Assembly: GCA_958450365.1 (NCBI GenBank)
Contig: CAUEEP010000881.1
Coordinates: 186,001-250,000, forward strand
Origin: Mesorhabditis belari
Lineage: Eukaryota > Nematoda > Chromadorea > Rhabditida > Rhabditidae
Reading direction: 5' to 3'
Length of the DNA: 64,000 bases
Below the pieces are notes generated by a model that ran no database searches, had not been told where the DNA came from, and saw only the letters and a list, made by a program, of their open reading frames with translations. The translations under genes were made by a program, and so were the position numbers. This document shows, piece after piece, positions 1 to 11,949 of the stretch. Each line of letters opens with the position of its first letter. Positions within the stretch are counted from its first letter, which is position 1.

Positions 1-399
1 GTGCTCGAATGTGTCATAGCTGGGACAACACAAGTGAAACGCACAACAAGTTTTCGACTTTATTTAAATAAGACTCAAAAAAGCTATTCAATGCTTAAAA
101 CAGGCAAAAAAAAGGATTTTTTCAGAATTTTTCCAGAACTTTTTCTTTATGACACTTCAGTGATTTTGGAGAGATTGCATTAGCATTTCAATATCAAATC
201 TTTCTTGTTTAATCTCATCGAATGGTGCACTTTCCCAATTCCCGTAAATCTCTTTCAGATTATCCTTAAAAAGTCGTGGTTTTTTTTCCATTCTTACTTC
301 TTTAATTCGCTTATAAAATAGATTTTTATCATCTTACTATACATCGATATGTTTTGATGAAAATACACTGCTGTGCTTACATCAACGGATTTGATGAAT
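1..399. other. Unassigned sequence at left edge
   Basis: No exon with convincing splice sites or family motifs was found here. Short open frames are AT-rich and low complexity. The inverted duplication becomes recognisable only from about position 400. Confidence 0.4.
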
Positions 400-605
400 C
401 GATGTTTGGGCTATAGCCAAGTGATTCATTTGTTCCACTTAAAATAGCTGACAAAGCTGCACAACTCTGACTTTACTTGAACAATTCTAAAGATATCTTT
501 AGAATCTTTAGATGAGAAAAAACATCAAAGTTCATAGAACTGGGAATAGAAAAATGCGATTTTTCCTGATGAATGTACAGTTGAGATTCAGTTATAACTT
601 GTGCA

Positions 606-978
606 ATGAAAGCAATGAGCATTTATTTGGCACAACTTTGTGAAGTGGAATTCTGGTTGGTTGCGACTCCGAGCGCATTCATTGATCCAACGGCTACTTT
701 AAACGATTCGGATTGGTTAGAGATTAGTATGACACAATTATCGAGTATTACAAATATACCGAATTGGATCGTTGTATGGGTGAGTAAAGTATTTTACATT
801 TGAAAAGAGTAATCTAAAAATTAGATACACTTGGCGGCGATCTTTGTTTCTCTACTTGCCACCTACAATTCATTTCAGAACACAGAACTTGTGTTGGTGG
901 TCAGGTAATTCTAAAGTTAGAAAGTTTAAAAATGCCGTAAATCTTTTTAGAGACTCTATCCGCCAATATTCTAATTGA
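606..978 (+). CDS. Small conserved 75-residue protein, copy 1
   Basis: Three exons: 606-779, 879-904 and 951-978, with GT-AG introns, total 76 codons including TGA. The protein begins MKAMSIYLAQLCEVEFWLVA, contains DPTATLNDSDWLEISMTQL, and ends RDSIRQYSN. The inverted copy at 18446-18818 keeps the same splice sites, exon lengths and stop, which is the main argument that it is real. There is no signal peptide and no family is recognised. An in-frame TGA lies just upstream of the ATG, but an AG ten bases or so before the ATG could be an acceptor, so a further 5' exon or a leader trans-splice is possible. It could also be the tail of a larger gene. Confidence 0.45.
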
Positions 979-1856
979 AATGACACTTAATATCATTCAA
1001 AAAAACTAGATTAATTGGCTAGTCGTCGAATCAAATCTTAGAATGTTAAAACTCAAAAAGTTACTCAGAGTTGGAGGAATTTTCGGCCGCCTGGACAAAA
1101 AGAAAAACTTGATTTGTTGGTTGGACCAAATTATTGCATAAGTGTACCTAAATGCTTGCTAAAAATAGTACTAAAATAGATAAGTGAATCACAAAAATCT
1201 GTTGAAATCGTTCAATAATGCCGAGTCTATTCAGCATTCGGTCCATGTAAACAAAAGAGTTTCAAATTTGACGCTTTGAACTTGCCATACTTTGCAAGGT
1301 CATAATTCAAAGTTGCATGGCAGTCGATTGATTCGCACAATGTACCTAGACATATTAAAATTTTGCGGCATATTCTATTCGTAAACTTTGTCTCCACTTT
1401 GTGCTCAATATCATCCTTTTTGTGGAAATCATGAGAAAACGATTTTCAGAGTGAAGAGAAATCAGATTCAAAAAGTTTTTTTGTTTCAGCAAAAGTCACT
1501 CACTATGTTTTCTTTTGTTTCTTTTCTTTTCTCTAGACTTATGATCCATATTTTTGGTTTTTTTTCCTCATCATAAAATATATTTTTAAAGTTTCTAAAG
1601 AGAATGAAGGCGGAAGGAGAGTCAATCCAGAAAAACCCGCCGTCAGGGGGTTTCTCGGTTGGTTATTCTAGAATTTGGATATAGCAAAATATCCAAAAGG
1701 AAATTCTTGTGTTCGATCGACTCTTAATTGTGCATTGAATGCAGTGTCGAATCTCAGTCGACTTTCTAGCTTTGTGGTAACTTTGTGATTTTGTGTATTT
1801 TTGTTAAACTTTATTAAGATTAACAATATTAAACCTAAATCTAGAATTGAGATCAT
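979..1856. other. Non-coding part of the duplication arm
   Basis: This stretch holds the rearrangement junction near 1205 and a single copy (about 1622-1682) of a 60-base segment that occurs twice, inverted, in the other arm at 11950 and 12268. No supported exon was found. Confidence 0.5.
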
Positions 1857-3538
1857 TCATTGATGAGCTTTGGCAGCACAAATGAGAAGAAATGGAATAA
1901 GAATATTGTCGATAGTCATCGTAAGCAACATGGCAATTGACCAAAAAGTGAATTGCGCTCCTTCAATCAGATTTAACTCGAAAATAGCTTCCAAAACGAT
2001 ACTTAAGCGAGTAACAAAATAGAGATTTGTGCCAACATAGAGAATCGAGAACACAACCACAATACGAAACCAAAAAAGGCGATTGATTAATTTAAGGAAA
2101 GAGTTCAGCTTGAATTTCTTGATGATATTCGTGTTTCCGATCAACAGAAATCCCTCGGAATAATCGGCAAAAGGAAAACAATTTGAGATCGAATTGAGTA
2201 CCGTTCGAATAGTGAAAATGATAACTAACAGGAAAATTGTTGGAAAGATTTGAAAAGCGATTATTAAGAACAATCGGGCATGAGTATATTCGTAAAACAT
2301 TTGTTTCATTGTGTAAAAATGAGCAATGATTAAGCAAACTGTAGCGAAAAACCAGAGACAGCATAATGCGAATAGAAATACTAAAAGAAAAATGATTCTA
2401 GACAATCGAAGCTCTGAAAAGAGACCGTTGAAGAAATATCTTATTATTAAAGCTTCTCTTTCTAACAGAACAACATTTTTCAGATGATATCGAAGTCTTC
2501 TTGTTGTTGGATCAATGACAACAAGCTGTGATGGACTTGAAAAGTACTTTCTGACAAAGAATTTCCTGTCAATTGTCTCAAAACGATTCGTTCTTGCTTC
2601 ATCATCGATGCGTTCAATGTATAGACTTTGCGAGGTTCCGAGATTTCAAGGAAAGAGGAGCTTCCGGGATTTGTTTCTAGTGGTGTTGGTTCTTCAGTTT
2701 GAACCAAACTTGTTACATTGCCTGAAGAGTTCAGAAGAATATTTATACTTGGATCTCGTAGTCGGACTGGTTCCCTTTCCTCTGTAGTTATAAGACTTGG
2801 TTCAATCAATTCATTGCCTGTTTCAATTACACTTTCTGTCTTGTTAAATTGACTTTGATTATTTCTAGAATTGAAAGCCAAGAGAACATTCATTTGTTCT
2901 ACACAATTTGTCAAAAGAATAGTCAAATCTTGTAGTCGATCAACGATTTGAGACATTTCATTGCTTTGTTCATTGCTTTTACTCAAATTTTGATTTACAG
3001 ACTGCTTACAAACAGTACGACTTGAGTTCTGTTGAAGAGGAATTTCTTTCATAGTTTCTTCTTTTAATTCATTCTCTAAAGTTGTTGTTTCAGAAGATTC
3101 CATTTCGGTTTCAATGATTTCTATCACCACTTCTTCATTCATCTTCTGGTTATCGATTTGGTAGTCGTTTAACCCATTAAAGAATACATTTAGATTATTT
3201 TCTGGTTCAAGAATCGATTCAACATCAGTAGTAAAGGCATTCAGTTCAATCTTTTGTGGAACCTTTTCGGGTTTAAATCGACAAAATGACAAATTTAGCC
3301 GATCCACTAAACTATGACCACTCCGATCAATTGAATGACTTGATTTTCCCTCTATTTCACTTACAATGGTAACTGATTCTGCAAAAATGGCTTTGTTTCC
3401 AGAAAAACTTCTAAGATCAGCTTCTTTGTCTTGATTTCCAAATTGAGCTCCATCTTCTTTAATAACAGTTGAACAGTTTGACAAAATATTCGCTTCTTCA
3501 GGCAAATCAGCTGGAAAATTTGAGTCAATACTATCCAT
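1857..3538 (-). pseudogene. Frameshifted copy of the four-TM acidic protein gene
   Basis: This is the inverted paralogue of the intact gene at 10083-11759. It starts identically, MDSIDSNFPADLPEEANILS, and stays in frame for about 300 codons. Near position 2629 it lacks 13 bases present in the paralogue between two CGC triplets, so the frame shifts and a stop follows at 2480. The remainder, four hydrophobic segments ending in PFLLICAAKAHQ, is open in the other frame from 2405 down to 1857 with no stop back to the indel. The two halves differ from the paralogue mostly by substitutions, so the loss looks recent. A 13-base loss is not a homopolymer slip, so a sequencing error is less likely here. 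The alternative is two separate proteins, one soluble and one membrane-bound. Confidence 0.75.
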
Positions 3539-3855
3539 GAAAAGAAGAATTTGAAAATAAAGTACATAAAGTCAATTTCAAGTTCTATTTGAAGAAAGCG
3601 ACAAAGGGGGAAAGCTTATCTTTTCGAAGGTTTATGGTTTATTAGACTATCAAAGCCGATTTTTTTTTGTCTCGACCGCCAAAAGGACATCGAATTGATT
3701 GAACCCAAAGTCTTTGAGTGACTCTTTGTCATGCTACCCACTACCCACTCAATCCGATTAGAATTTTAAAGGAATCGGAAATCAGACATTTCGTATTCTT
3801 TATACAATTTAACAAATAACCTTTTTTTTGCTGTAATTAACGTAATTTCAAATGC

Positions 3856-4439
3856 ATTAAGTGATCGAAATTGATAGAAGAAAACTTTTTTTACTCCCTG
3901 TCTTTTTGCAAAGTACATTCTCAGAAGAAAAAGCTTGAACTGGGGCATGTTCCCTATCATTGTAGAGGGATTTTTCATCGTTCTAACCAATTAGACTGTA
4001 TTTTCATTTATGCAACATTAATCCGGCAACATTAATCATTAACCTTGTACCTCGGCTTCACAATTGTCAAATCCTATCAAAATAAATTTTGATGTTTCGA
4101 AAACGGGCATAAATCGTTTATCAACTTTTTGCTTATGAGAACTTGAGTGGATAATTAGAAAAGACCAAGCCAGAGCTGGAGTAAACATTTAAGCGTCTAC
4201 TGCGTCAAACTTTCCAAAATAAATGTTCACATTTACAAATCCTCAACCACATTAATTTCTTGTGACTTAGAAGCCGGTGACATCATTCAAATCTGGTTCA
4301 CAAAAGTAGTCGAAAATGATTTTCCGTTTTTTGTAAAATACGCTATAGTTTTTAAATCTTTGCCCAAAAAATCAAGAGCTATGAAAATGAAATTCCGAGA
4401 TTTTTACGACAAACCGATAAGAAATCTTTTTTCTTTACA
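3856..4439. other. Intergenic, nothing supported
   Basis: AT-rich sequence between the left duplication arm and the lectin gene. There is a short direct repeat around 4015-4035 (GCAACATTAATC) but no exon or RNA gene is evident. Confidence 0.5.
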
Positions 4440-6179
4440 ATGCTTAAATCTTTTTTTGTGATGGATTATTCGATTTTCTCATTGTTGATCTGGATCTTCT
4501 TATTGAGTCCGCTCATTTTTGCATCTGATCAAAATTGTCCTTCCGGATTTTTCTATCAAAGTGATTTGGAGCTTTGCCTGTATGGATCGACGGAGAGTGG
4601 TAATTTTGAATAAAAAGCCAAAATCTTGACAGCTTTTTACAATACACAAGTTATAACAAATATAAAAATATTGAATTTCACGCAAAATCCTTTCTTTTTT
4701 AACCATTTGGACCGATGCGCACTCGTTTTGCACTCAAAGAGCCTCTGAGCTGATCTCGATTCACAACGCCTTCCAAAACTCGTTTTTTGCCTCACTGGAA
4801 TCAAAAAGTTTAGCAAAGGTTTTTTTCGTTATTCATTTTATGGTTTCAGCTTTAAATCAAGACCGATGTTGGCTTGGAGCACAACGAAGTTCAGCTGATA
4901 AACCATGGAGTTGGTCAGATGGGACTACAATGGATTATCAACGTTTTGGAACACCAGGTCGTGCTTATTAGATGACAAGTTTCATCTTTGAATCAAAAAT
5001 TTGTAAACAACAATAATCGACTTTGTGAAAATGATGAGTAAATCAGAAAATAAGTGTTTACAAGTGAACAAAATATAAGCTGAGTTTCATCTAAAGTAGT
5101 TTACTTTTGTTTCTATCAAAGAGTTGAATAAGGACGATTTTTAGACGAGAAAGGTAATTGTGCTTTTCTTGATTCTCGAGATTTATTGTGGAAAGAAGGA
5201 GATTGCACATCGAAATTCTTCTTTTTCTGCTCTACTCAACCACTTTCTCCAATAACAACACAAAAGCCATTGATCTGCCAGCCATGTTCGTAAAAATTCT
5301 CTATTTTTTCAAAATTTGCATTGACCTTCATGATTTCAAAGTGCCAATTCAGCTGAACTCCAACCTCTCTACAATTGTCGACAGGGTTGGCAATATTCTA
5401 CAATAACTGGATATCAATATTTGGTATTTGAAACGATGAAAAGAGATCTTTAAATCGAAAACTAGGTTGGTTTTGATCGAAATTTCACCGATGCAGAAGG
5501 ATATTGTCAATCACAAGGAGCTCATTTAACCTCAATACACAGTGATGAAGAAAACGATTTTGTGACAAGTGAAAAGCTTTCTTTTTTTTATATCATCAAG
5601 ACCTAGGTTTATGTTGCAAAGCTGGCTGTCATCAATCTTCACATGATGGTCACTTTTATGCACTTTATCTGACAGGAGGCCATCGGGTAATCAATTCCTA
5701 TCAAACAATTCACATCAAACAGTTCACATCAATCAATCCACATCAATCAATCCACATTAGTCAATCCATATCAATCAATCCACATCAATCAATCCATATC
5801 AATCAATCCACTCCAGCTCATTTCCTAATTTGAATTTAACTATAGAAATCAAAGATTTATGCTAATTTACTGGATTTCTTTAATCAATAATGTCTTTCCT
5901 TTAGCTAGAGGATAACGGAGAACTGATTTGGACTGATGGAACAACAAACGACTTTCAAATGAAACAATGTTCAAATGATACGAGGCTTAATTCGACAATT
6001 ATGGTTAATTGAATAATGAATTAAATAATAAAATGTATTGATTTAGAATATTTTGACCTTTCCAGATTGTCGCCTTTTCTTGTAATCCGGGAAATGATTG
6101 CGGTTTCCCAGGTATTTGGTGGATCTATCGACTCATCCCCACCGACATTATACCGTATTTTGTATGCAAGAAAAAGTGA
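4440..6179 (+). CDS. Secreted protein with two C-type lectin-like domains
   Basis: Nine exons fit in phase: 4440-4599, 4703-4807, 4850-4957, 5145-5289, 5342-5423, 5466-5568, 5607-5686, 5905-6003 and 6066-6179, about 331 residues. A signal peptide (core SIFSLLIWIFLLSPLIFA) precedes the first CTLD, seen in WTDAHSFC, ELISIHN, CWLGAQR, WSWSDGTTMDYQ and CAFLDSRDLLW...C. The second begins CRQGWQYSTITGYQYL and has NFTDAEGYCQSQGAHLTSIH, LIWTDGTTNDF and a final FVCKKK. The EPN/QPN and WND calcium-sugar motifs are absent, so canonical sugar binding is doubtful. The only in-phase acceptor for exon 2 reads AA (4701-4702), not AG, so the first domain may be missplicing or the gene decaying. An AATAAA follows near 6207. 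Such proteins are usually secreted by gut or epidermis and many are infection-responsive. Confidence 0.82.
5728..5815 (+). repeat. 14-bp tandem repeat inside a lectin intron
   Basis: About six copies of a 14-base unit, consensus AATCAATCCACATC with scattered substitutions, fill most of the intron between exons 7 and 8 of the lectin gene. It is a minisatellite with no spacers. Confidence 0.85.
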
Positions 6180-6334
6180 TTATCATAAATATTTTATTGA
6201 TTTTAAATAAACATCACTTTACGTACGTACTTGAGTCTATTTTTGCAATGATTCTTATCACAGAAACTCGGCGGGCTTAAAAGTCAAAGCGATTATCTCT
6301 GCTCTCCATCCAAAGTTTCATAGTTCACAAGAAA

Positions 6335-8958
6335 ATGATGGCAAATTTGTGGTTTCTATTTTCAATTTACCTATTGAACATTATCAAATGTGATCAACCA
6401 CTTGTGCTCACGAAATATGGAGCTGTTTTGGGGAATTTTCAAACAACGAGTGATGGAACGAAAATCAACGAATTCATGGGGATTCCCTTTGCCGCGCCGC
6501 CAATTGGAAAATTGAGATTTGAGGTTTTTATTGCCATTTATGGACATGTAAATTCTGAATTTACAAACTAGCTGAACAATTTTAGAAACCCCAACAACCC
6601 ATTCCTTGGACAAAACCAATAAACGCTACTGCTTATTCGAAGGGATGCATCCCATGCGTGAAACCAGAGTGATTGCTTTTCTTCAGCTCACTTTACACAA
6701 AATGTTCAGAACAAAAGCCGAACAAGCACTTGTCAGCGAGGATTTTCTCTATTTGAATGTTTGGTCACCAAATCTACAGGTTGAAATTGAATTGAAAGAC
6801 TTTATGATAGAGTTTCAGGATCATTGCCAGTGTTCCTTTTCATTCCTGGCGGTGCTTATGAAACTGGCAGCACGTCTGCTTATGATGCGAAGGCTTTTCG
6901 TGAGGTTAGTGCAACTAGAAATATGTCTTTTAGAAAGATTACTGTTATTACAGCTGTTAGAACTTTCAAAGTTATTTTGGTTTACTAACCGATTACTGTA
7001 GCTTTCTTAATCACCAGTACCACTAAAAGAATAAAATCTATCAATTGAGAATTTTGCTCGTCGTGGAATCGTTGTTGTTACAATCCAGTACCGTCTTGGA
7101 CCTTTCGGTTTATTCCACCATTAAATTAACGAAACATTTCTTTCTTTTGCAGGTTTCTTAACGTTAAATGACTCCTCGATCACTCCAAATCTCGGTCTTT
7201 GGGATCAAGTTTCTGCTATGCAATGGATTCAGGAGAATATTGGACGATTTGGTGGCAAGTGCCCTTTTGAGAACAAAATCCACTCATCAGCTTTAGGCAA
7301 CAGCAAGCAAGTCACAATTATGGGCGAATCGGCAGGTGCCGAATCGGTCAGTCAACTCACATTGTCTCCGAAAGCACAAAGTCTGTCTAGATGAACTTCT
7401 TATAATGTCGTATTTAGCTCTTTTTCAACAAGCCATTCAAATGAGCGGCTCATCAATTGGGGCAGCTGCTAGAGGCACAAATAATTTGGTGAGAAATCTG
7501 GTGAGAAAGACTACTACAGTAATCTGTTTTCTCAGGATTTTTCTCGAAACTGGACAATCCGACTTGATTGTGATCTCAAATCCGACTATAAATCGTTTGT
7601 TATTAGCACAATTTTAAAGATAAAGTGTTTTAGATGTCTTCAATCGAAAACTGTTGACGATTTTTGGAAAATTCGGACAAATAATGCTTGGGTTAGTGAA
7701 AGAAAAAGCTGAAAAAATAAATCTTTAGGGCTGTGGACCGGATGATTTGAACTTCTTGGGATTCGCTCCAATTGTTGACGGAGATTTTCTCCCAAATCAA
7801 GTGAGAATGTAGAAGAACTAATAACTGAATTCAAGAATTATTTTCAGCCAGAAGTTTCACTAAAGAATGTACCCAAATACCCAACGATTCTTGGATTAAA
7901 TCAAGTTGAAGGAAGAGCTTTTAGTAAGCTGTTTTTACATTGATTTAACGTTGTAAGACAAAGCTGCATACATTTTAAATACATAAATGCATACAAAACT
8001 GCATACGACTGAGTATTTCTATCAACATTAGTGGAATTTGTAGCTGTTTCTTTTCTATTCAATCATTCAATCATTTCAGCCATTCAGTCATCCGTTCAAG
8101 CTTTTGGACTAAGCCCCTTGAAAATGGCCAACCTACAATCAAACCCAATTCGTCAACTATGTTGAAAGATTTATCACATCAGAAGTTGTTTTCCGTTTCG
8201 ATTTTACCCAATCTGTACTTTAGGGATTCTCCAGCATTGATAAACAACAAGCCACCCAAGATATCTTGAACTATTACAAAAGAGATCATGATCCAAGTGA
8301 TGCCAAGTATTGGATAGAGAGATATGTTGAGGTAAACAAGGAATTCAAATTTAACGATAACCTTTCTATAGAGCTATTCGGATTGGGGTATGAATGTGCC
8401 AGTGTTGAGAGAGGCGATTGCAAAGGTTCAAGCTGGGACACCACTCTATGCATTTCTACTTGATTATGACAATCCAACAACTTGGCCGACAAATTATCCA
8501 GCTCAAGGTAGAAATTATTCTGAAGATCAAGACCAAAATGAGATTCCAGGATCCACTCATACAAGCGAATTCCCATACACTTTTGGCATGATCGTGAATA
8601 TTGGTTTCAACTATACACAAGAAGATTTAGTTGTTGAGAAGTACATTCAAGATGCACTTGTTCATTTCATAAAAACTGGGTATGATGAAAGAAATGAAAA
8701 GTCACAGTTTTTAACAGAAATCCATCAACCACAGCAATGCCATGGAAACCTTTCTCTTTCAACGATCATGACTATTTGAGCTTGAAACCGCAGCCGGAGA
8801 TGAAAACGGGTAGGAGATGCTGGAAGAGTTTGAAGCTAAAACTCAGTTAGTTCTAGAATTTTGGGTTTTCAGATTTGTTTGGTGATAGCTATCGTTTCTG
8901 GTCGGATTTTATGAAAGCAAGATATCAATACGATTGGATAACCTATCAAAATTGGTGA
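6335..8958 (+). CDS. Carboxylesterase / cholinesterase-like, probably secreted
   Basis: An alpha/beta-hydrolase of the type B carboxylesterase family, which hydrolyses carboxylic esters. It starts MMANLWFLFSIYLLNIIKC, a signal peptide, then FMGIPFAAPPIGKLRF, SEDFLYLNVWSP, IVVVTIQYRLGPFG, the nucleophile elbow GESAG, the acidic residue in LGLNQVEGRAF and the catalytic histidine in GSTHTSEFPYTFG, so the triad is present. The oxyanion motif is PGGAYETG where HGG is usual. At least a dozen short exons, including a GC-AG intron at 7255-7296. The C-terminus is YDWITYQNW then TGA, with a poly(A) signal near 9048. Two frame breaks interrupt the model: a one-base deficit at the donor near 6779-6781 and one extra A in the AAAA run at 8121-8124. 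Both look like homopolymer indels, so the gene is either freshly broken or intact with assembly errors. Confidence 0.85.
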
Positions 8959-9779
8959 AGGAAATCTATTTTGTACATATCTGCAAATGATTTCTGATTT
9001 CTTTGCAAATGAAAACCTCAAACAACATTTCAAATGCTCATTCAAACAATAAAATTAGACACGCACAATTTGCAAGAAAAAAAATATTGATTTCCATAAC
9101 TGTTTTTTGTACTAATGGAAAGTGTTAAACGCTTTTTCCTTTCAGACAACCATTAAAATGCATTTAAACCCTCTTTTTTTGATGTGATTGGCTTTGATCA
9201 AGGTTATTTTTGAAAGTTTAACGGCTTTAAAATTCATTTTTTTCTACTTAAGTTTCATAGAAAGTTTTAAAATCTAAACAAAAAAAAGGCCTTTTGCAAA
9301 AATGTTTACATTTGGCTTCAGAAATCGAGTTTAAAAAGCTATATTTCAAAAATAGTTAACTGTTAAACTGAAAAGTTCATTGTAAATTTACAAAATGAAA
9401 TCAGGATTATAAAAAGGTCGGTAAAATTGGAGAAAAAATGAAATTCGAAAGGGAAAACCGCGATGATCTGTATAGCTTTTAGAATCTGTCGTGAGTTTCT
9501 TCTATTGTTAAAACCATAAACACTCCTTTCATTAGAATTCTTTTTATTTAGTGAAAACTGATAATTTTACACATATTTTCTTTTATTATATTAGGTAACA
9601 ATGCTTTGTCTCTCTTTTCATCTCGATGCTAATTTTTTCATTATGAAAATGAGAGTTTTTCAAGTAAAACCGAATGAAATAACAAAGATGCATCATAAAG
9701 TTTGAATGGTTGAATTTGAGAAGAATTTTTTGACGTTTTCCACTTTGACTCAAGCTTTCTGCAAGAGTTGGCTTTTATA
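8959..9779. other. Intergenic, nothing supported
   Basis: Apart from the esterase poly(A) signal near 9048, this is AT-rich sequence without exons, repeats or RNA genes that I can support. Confidence 0.5.
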
Positions 9780-10082
9780 GAAAAAGCTATTAATACGTTA
9801 CGTTAATTACAGCTTATTTGAAAAGTTTATTTGTTAAATTGTATAAAGAATATGAAATGTCTGATTTCCAATTCCTTTAAAATCCTAATCGGATTGAGTG
9901 GGAGGCATGACAAAGAGTCACTCAAAGAATTTGGGTTCAATCAATTCGATGTCCTTTCGGCAAACAAAATCGGATTTGATAGTCCATAAACCTTTGAAAA
10001 GATAAGCTTTCCCCCTTTGTCGCTTTCTTCAAATACAACTTGAAATTGACTTTATGTAATCTATTTTCAAATTCTACTCTGC

Positions 10083-11759
10083 ATGGATAGTATTGACTCA
10101 AATTTTCCAGCTGATTTGCCTGAAGAAGCGAATATTTTGTCAAATTGTTCAACTGTTATTAAAGAAGATGGAGCTCAATTTGGAAATGAAGACAAAGAAG
10201 CTGATCTTAAAAGTTCTTCTGAAAACAAAGCCATTTTTGCAGAATCAGTTACCATTGTAAACGAAATAGAGGAAAAATCAAGTGATCAAATTGATCGAAG
10301 TGGTCATAGTTTAGTGGATCGGCTAAATTTGTCATTTCGTCGACTTAAACTCGAAAAAGTCTCACAAAAGGTTGAACTGAATGCTTTTACTACTGATGCT
10401 GAATCGATCCTTGAACCAGAAAATAATCGAATTGTATTCTTTAATGGGCTAAACGACAATCAAATCGATAACCAAAAGATTAATGAAGAAGTGGTGATAG
10501 AAATCATTGAAACCGAAATCGAATCTTCTAAAACAACAACTTTAGAGAATGAATTCAAAGAAGAAATTCCTCTTCAACAGAGCTCAAGTTGTACGTTAAA
10601 TTCTGCAAAGCAAAATTTGATGAAAAGCAATGAACAAAGCAATGAAATGTCTCAAATCGTTGATCGACTACAAGATTTGACTATTCTTTTGGCAAATTGT
10701 GTAGAACAAATGAATGTTCTCTTGGCTTTCAATTCTAGGAATAATCAAAGTCAATTTAACAAGACAGAAAATGTAATTGAAACAGTCAATGAAATGATTG
10801 AACCAAGTCTTATAACTACAGAGGAAAGGGAACCAGTTCGACTACGAGATCCAAATATAAATATTCTTCTGAACTCTTCAGGCAATGCAACAAGTTTGGT
10901 TGAAACTGAAGAACCAACACCACTAGAAAGAAATCCCAGAAGCTTCTCTTTCCATGAAATCTCGGAACCTCGCCAGTTACGACCGCAAAGTCTATACATT
11001 GAACGCGTCGATGATGAAGCAAGAACAAATCGTTTTGAGACAATTGACAGGAAATTCTTTGTCAGAAAGTACTTTTCAAGTCCATCACAGCTTGTTGTTA
11101 TTGATCCAACAACAAGGAGACTTCGATATCATCTCAAAAATGTTGTTCTGTTAGAAAGAGAAGCTTTAATAATAAGATATTTCTTCAACGGTCTCTTTTC
11201 AGATCTTCGATCATCTAGAATCATTTTCCTTTTATCTTTCCTATCCTCATTATGCTGTGTATGGTTTTTCGCGACAGTTGGCTTAATCATTGCTCTTTTT
11301 TACACAATGGAACAAATGTTTGACGAATATTCTAACGCTCGATTGTTCTTAATGATCGCTTTTCAGATCTTTCAAACAATTTTCCTGTTAATTATGATTT
11401 TCACTATTCGACCGGTACTTAATTTGATCTCAAATTGCTTTCCTTTTGCCGATTATTCCGAGGGATTTCTGTTGATCGGAAACACGAATATCATCAAGAA
11501 ATTCAAGCTGAACTCTTTCCTTAAATTAATCAATCGCCTTTTTTGGTTTCGTATTGTAGTTGTGCTCTCGATTCTCTATGTTGGCACAAATCTTTATGTT
11601 GTTATTCGTTCAAGTATCGATTTGAAAGCGATTTTCCGGTCAGATCAGACTGAAGGAGCGCAATTCGCTTTTTGGTCGATTGCCATACTCCTTACGATGA
11701 CTATCGCCAATATTATTGTTCCATTTCTTCTCATTCGTGCTGCCAAAGCTCATCAATGA
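10083..11759 (+). CDS. Acidic N-terminal domain plus four-TM protein, intact copy
   Basis: A single uninterrupted 558-codon frame, unusual here where most genes have many exons. Residues 1-370 are soluble, acidic and Ser/Asn/Gln-rich, with a short amphipathic stretch (VDRLQDLTILLANCVEQMNV, about 190-210). A basic linker (DPTTRRLRYHLKN) leads into four hydrophobic segments at roughly 380-415, 420-445, 485-510 and 525-550, with KKFKLNSFLKLINRLFW between the second and third. The C-terminus is RAAKAHQ. I do not recognise the family. Four C-terminal helices suggest a membrane-anchored cytosolic module. The inverted copy at 1857-3538 is frameshifted. The only ATG in a good position is at 10083, and the two copies diverge upstream of it. 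Confidence 0.7.
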   Translation: MDSIDSNFPADLPEEANILSNCSTVIKEDGAQFGNEDKEADLKSSSENKAIFAESVTIVNEIEEKSSDQIDRSGHSLVDRLNLSFRRLKLEKVSQKVELNAFTTDAESILEPENNRIVFFNGLNDNQIDNQKINEEVVIEIIETEIESSKTTTLENEFKEEIPLQQSSSCTLNSAKQNLMKSNEQSNEMSQIVDRLQDLTILLANCVEQMNVLLAFNSRNNQSQFNKTENVIETVNEMIEPSLITTEEREPVRLRDPNINILLNSSGNATSLVETEEPTPLERNPRSFSFHEISEPRQLRPQSLYIERVDDEARTNRFETIDRKFFVRKYFSSPSQLVVIDPTTRRLRYHLKNVVLLEREALIIRYFFNGLFSDLRSSRIIFLLSFLSSLCCVWFFATVGLIIALFYTMEQMFDEYSNARLFLMIAFQIFQTIFLLIMIFTIRPVLNLISNCFPFADYSEGFLLIGNTNIIKKFKLNSFLKLINRLFWFRIVVVLSILYVGTNLYVVIRSSIDLKAIFRSDQTEGAQFAFWSIAILLTMTIANIIVPFLLIRAAKAHQ

Positions 11760-11949
11760 ATGATCTCAATTCTAGATTTAGGTTTAATATTTTGTGATCT
11801 TAATAAAGTTTAACAAAAATAACACAAAATCACAAAGCTACCACTGAGCTCGAAAGTCGACTGAGATTCGACATTGCATTCAATGCACAATTAAGAGTCG
11901 ATGGAACACCCTATCCAAACAATCCGAACATATCCGAGCACCCTATGTT

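Larger units (their letters stand above)
400..3855 (-). repeat. Left arm of a large inverted duplication
   Basis: Read on the minus strand, 3855 down to about 1205 matches 9780-12612, and about 1205 down to 400 matches 18225-19010. Identity by eye is about 85-90 percent, with small indels. At about 1203-1208 the two blocks meet: this arm passes straight from the flank of the four-TM gene into the flank of the small 75-residue gene, whereas the other arm carries 5.6 kb between them. The far boundary, near 3855 and 9780, lies in AT-rich sequence sharing the motif ACGTTAATTACAGC. Confidence 0.85.

Noticed and set aside
5728..5815. Regularly spaced repeats resembling a CRISPR array
   Set aside because: A 14-bp unit without spacers in a eukaryotic intron. 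A plain minisatellite.
8286..8576. 96-codon minus-strand frame
   Set aside because: Antisense of esterase exons that carry the catalytic-His region.
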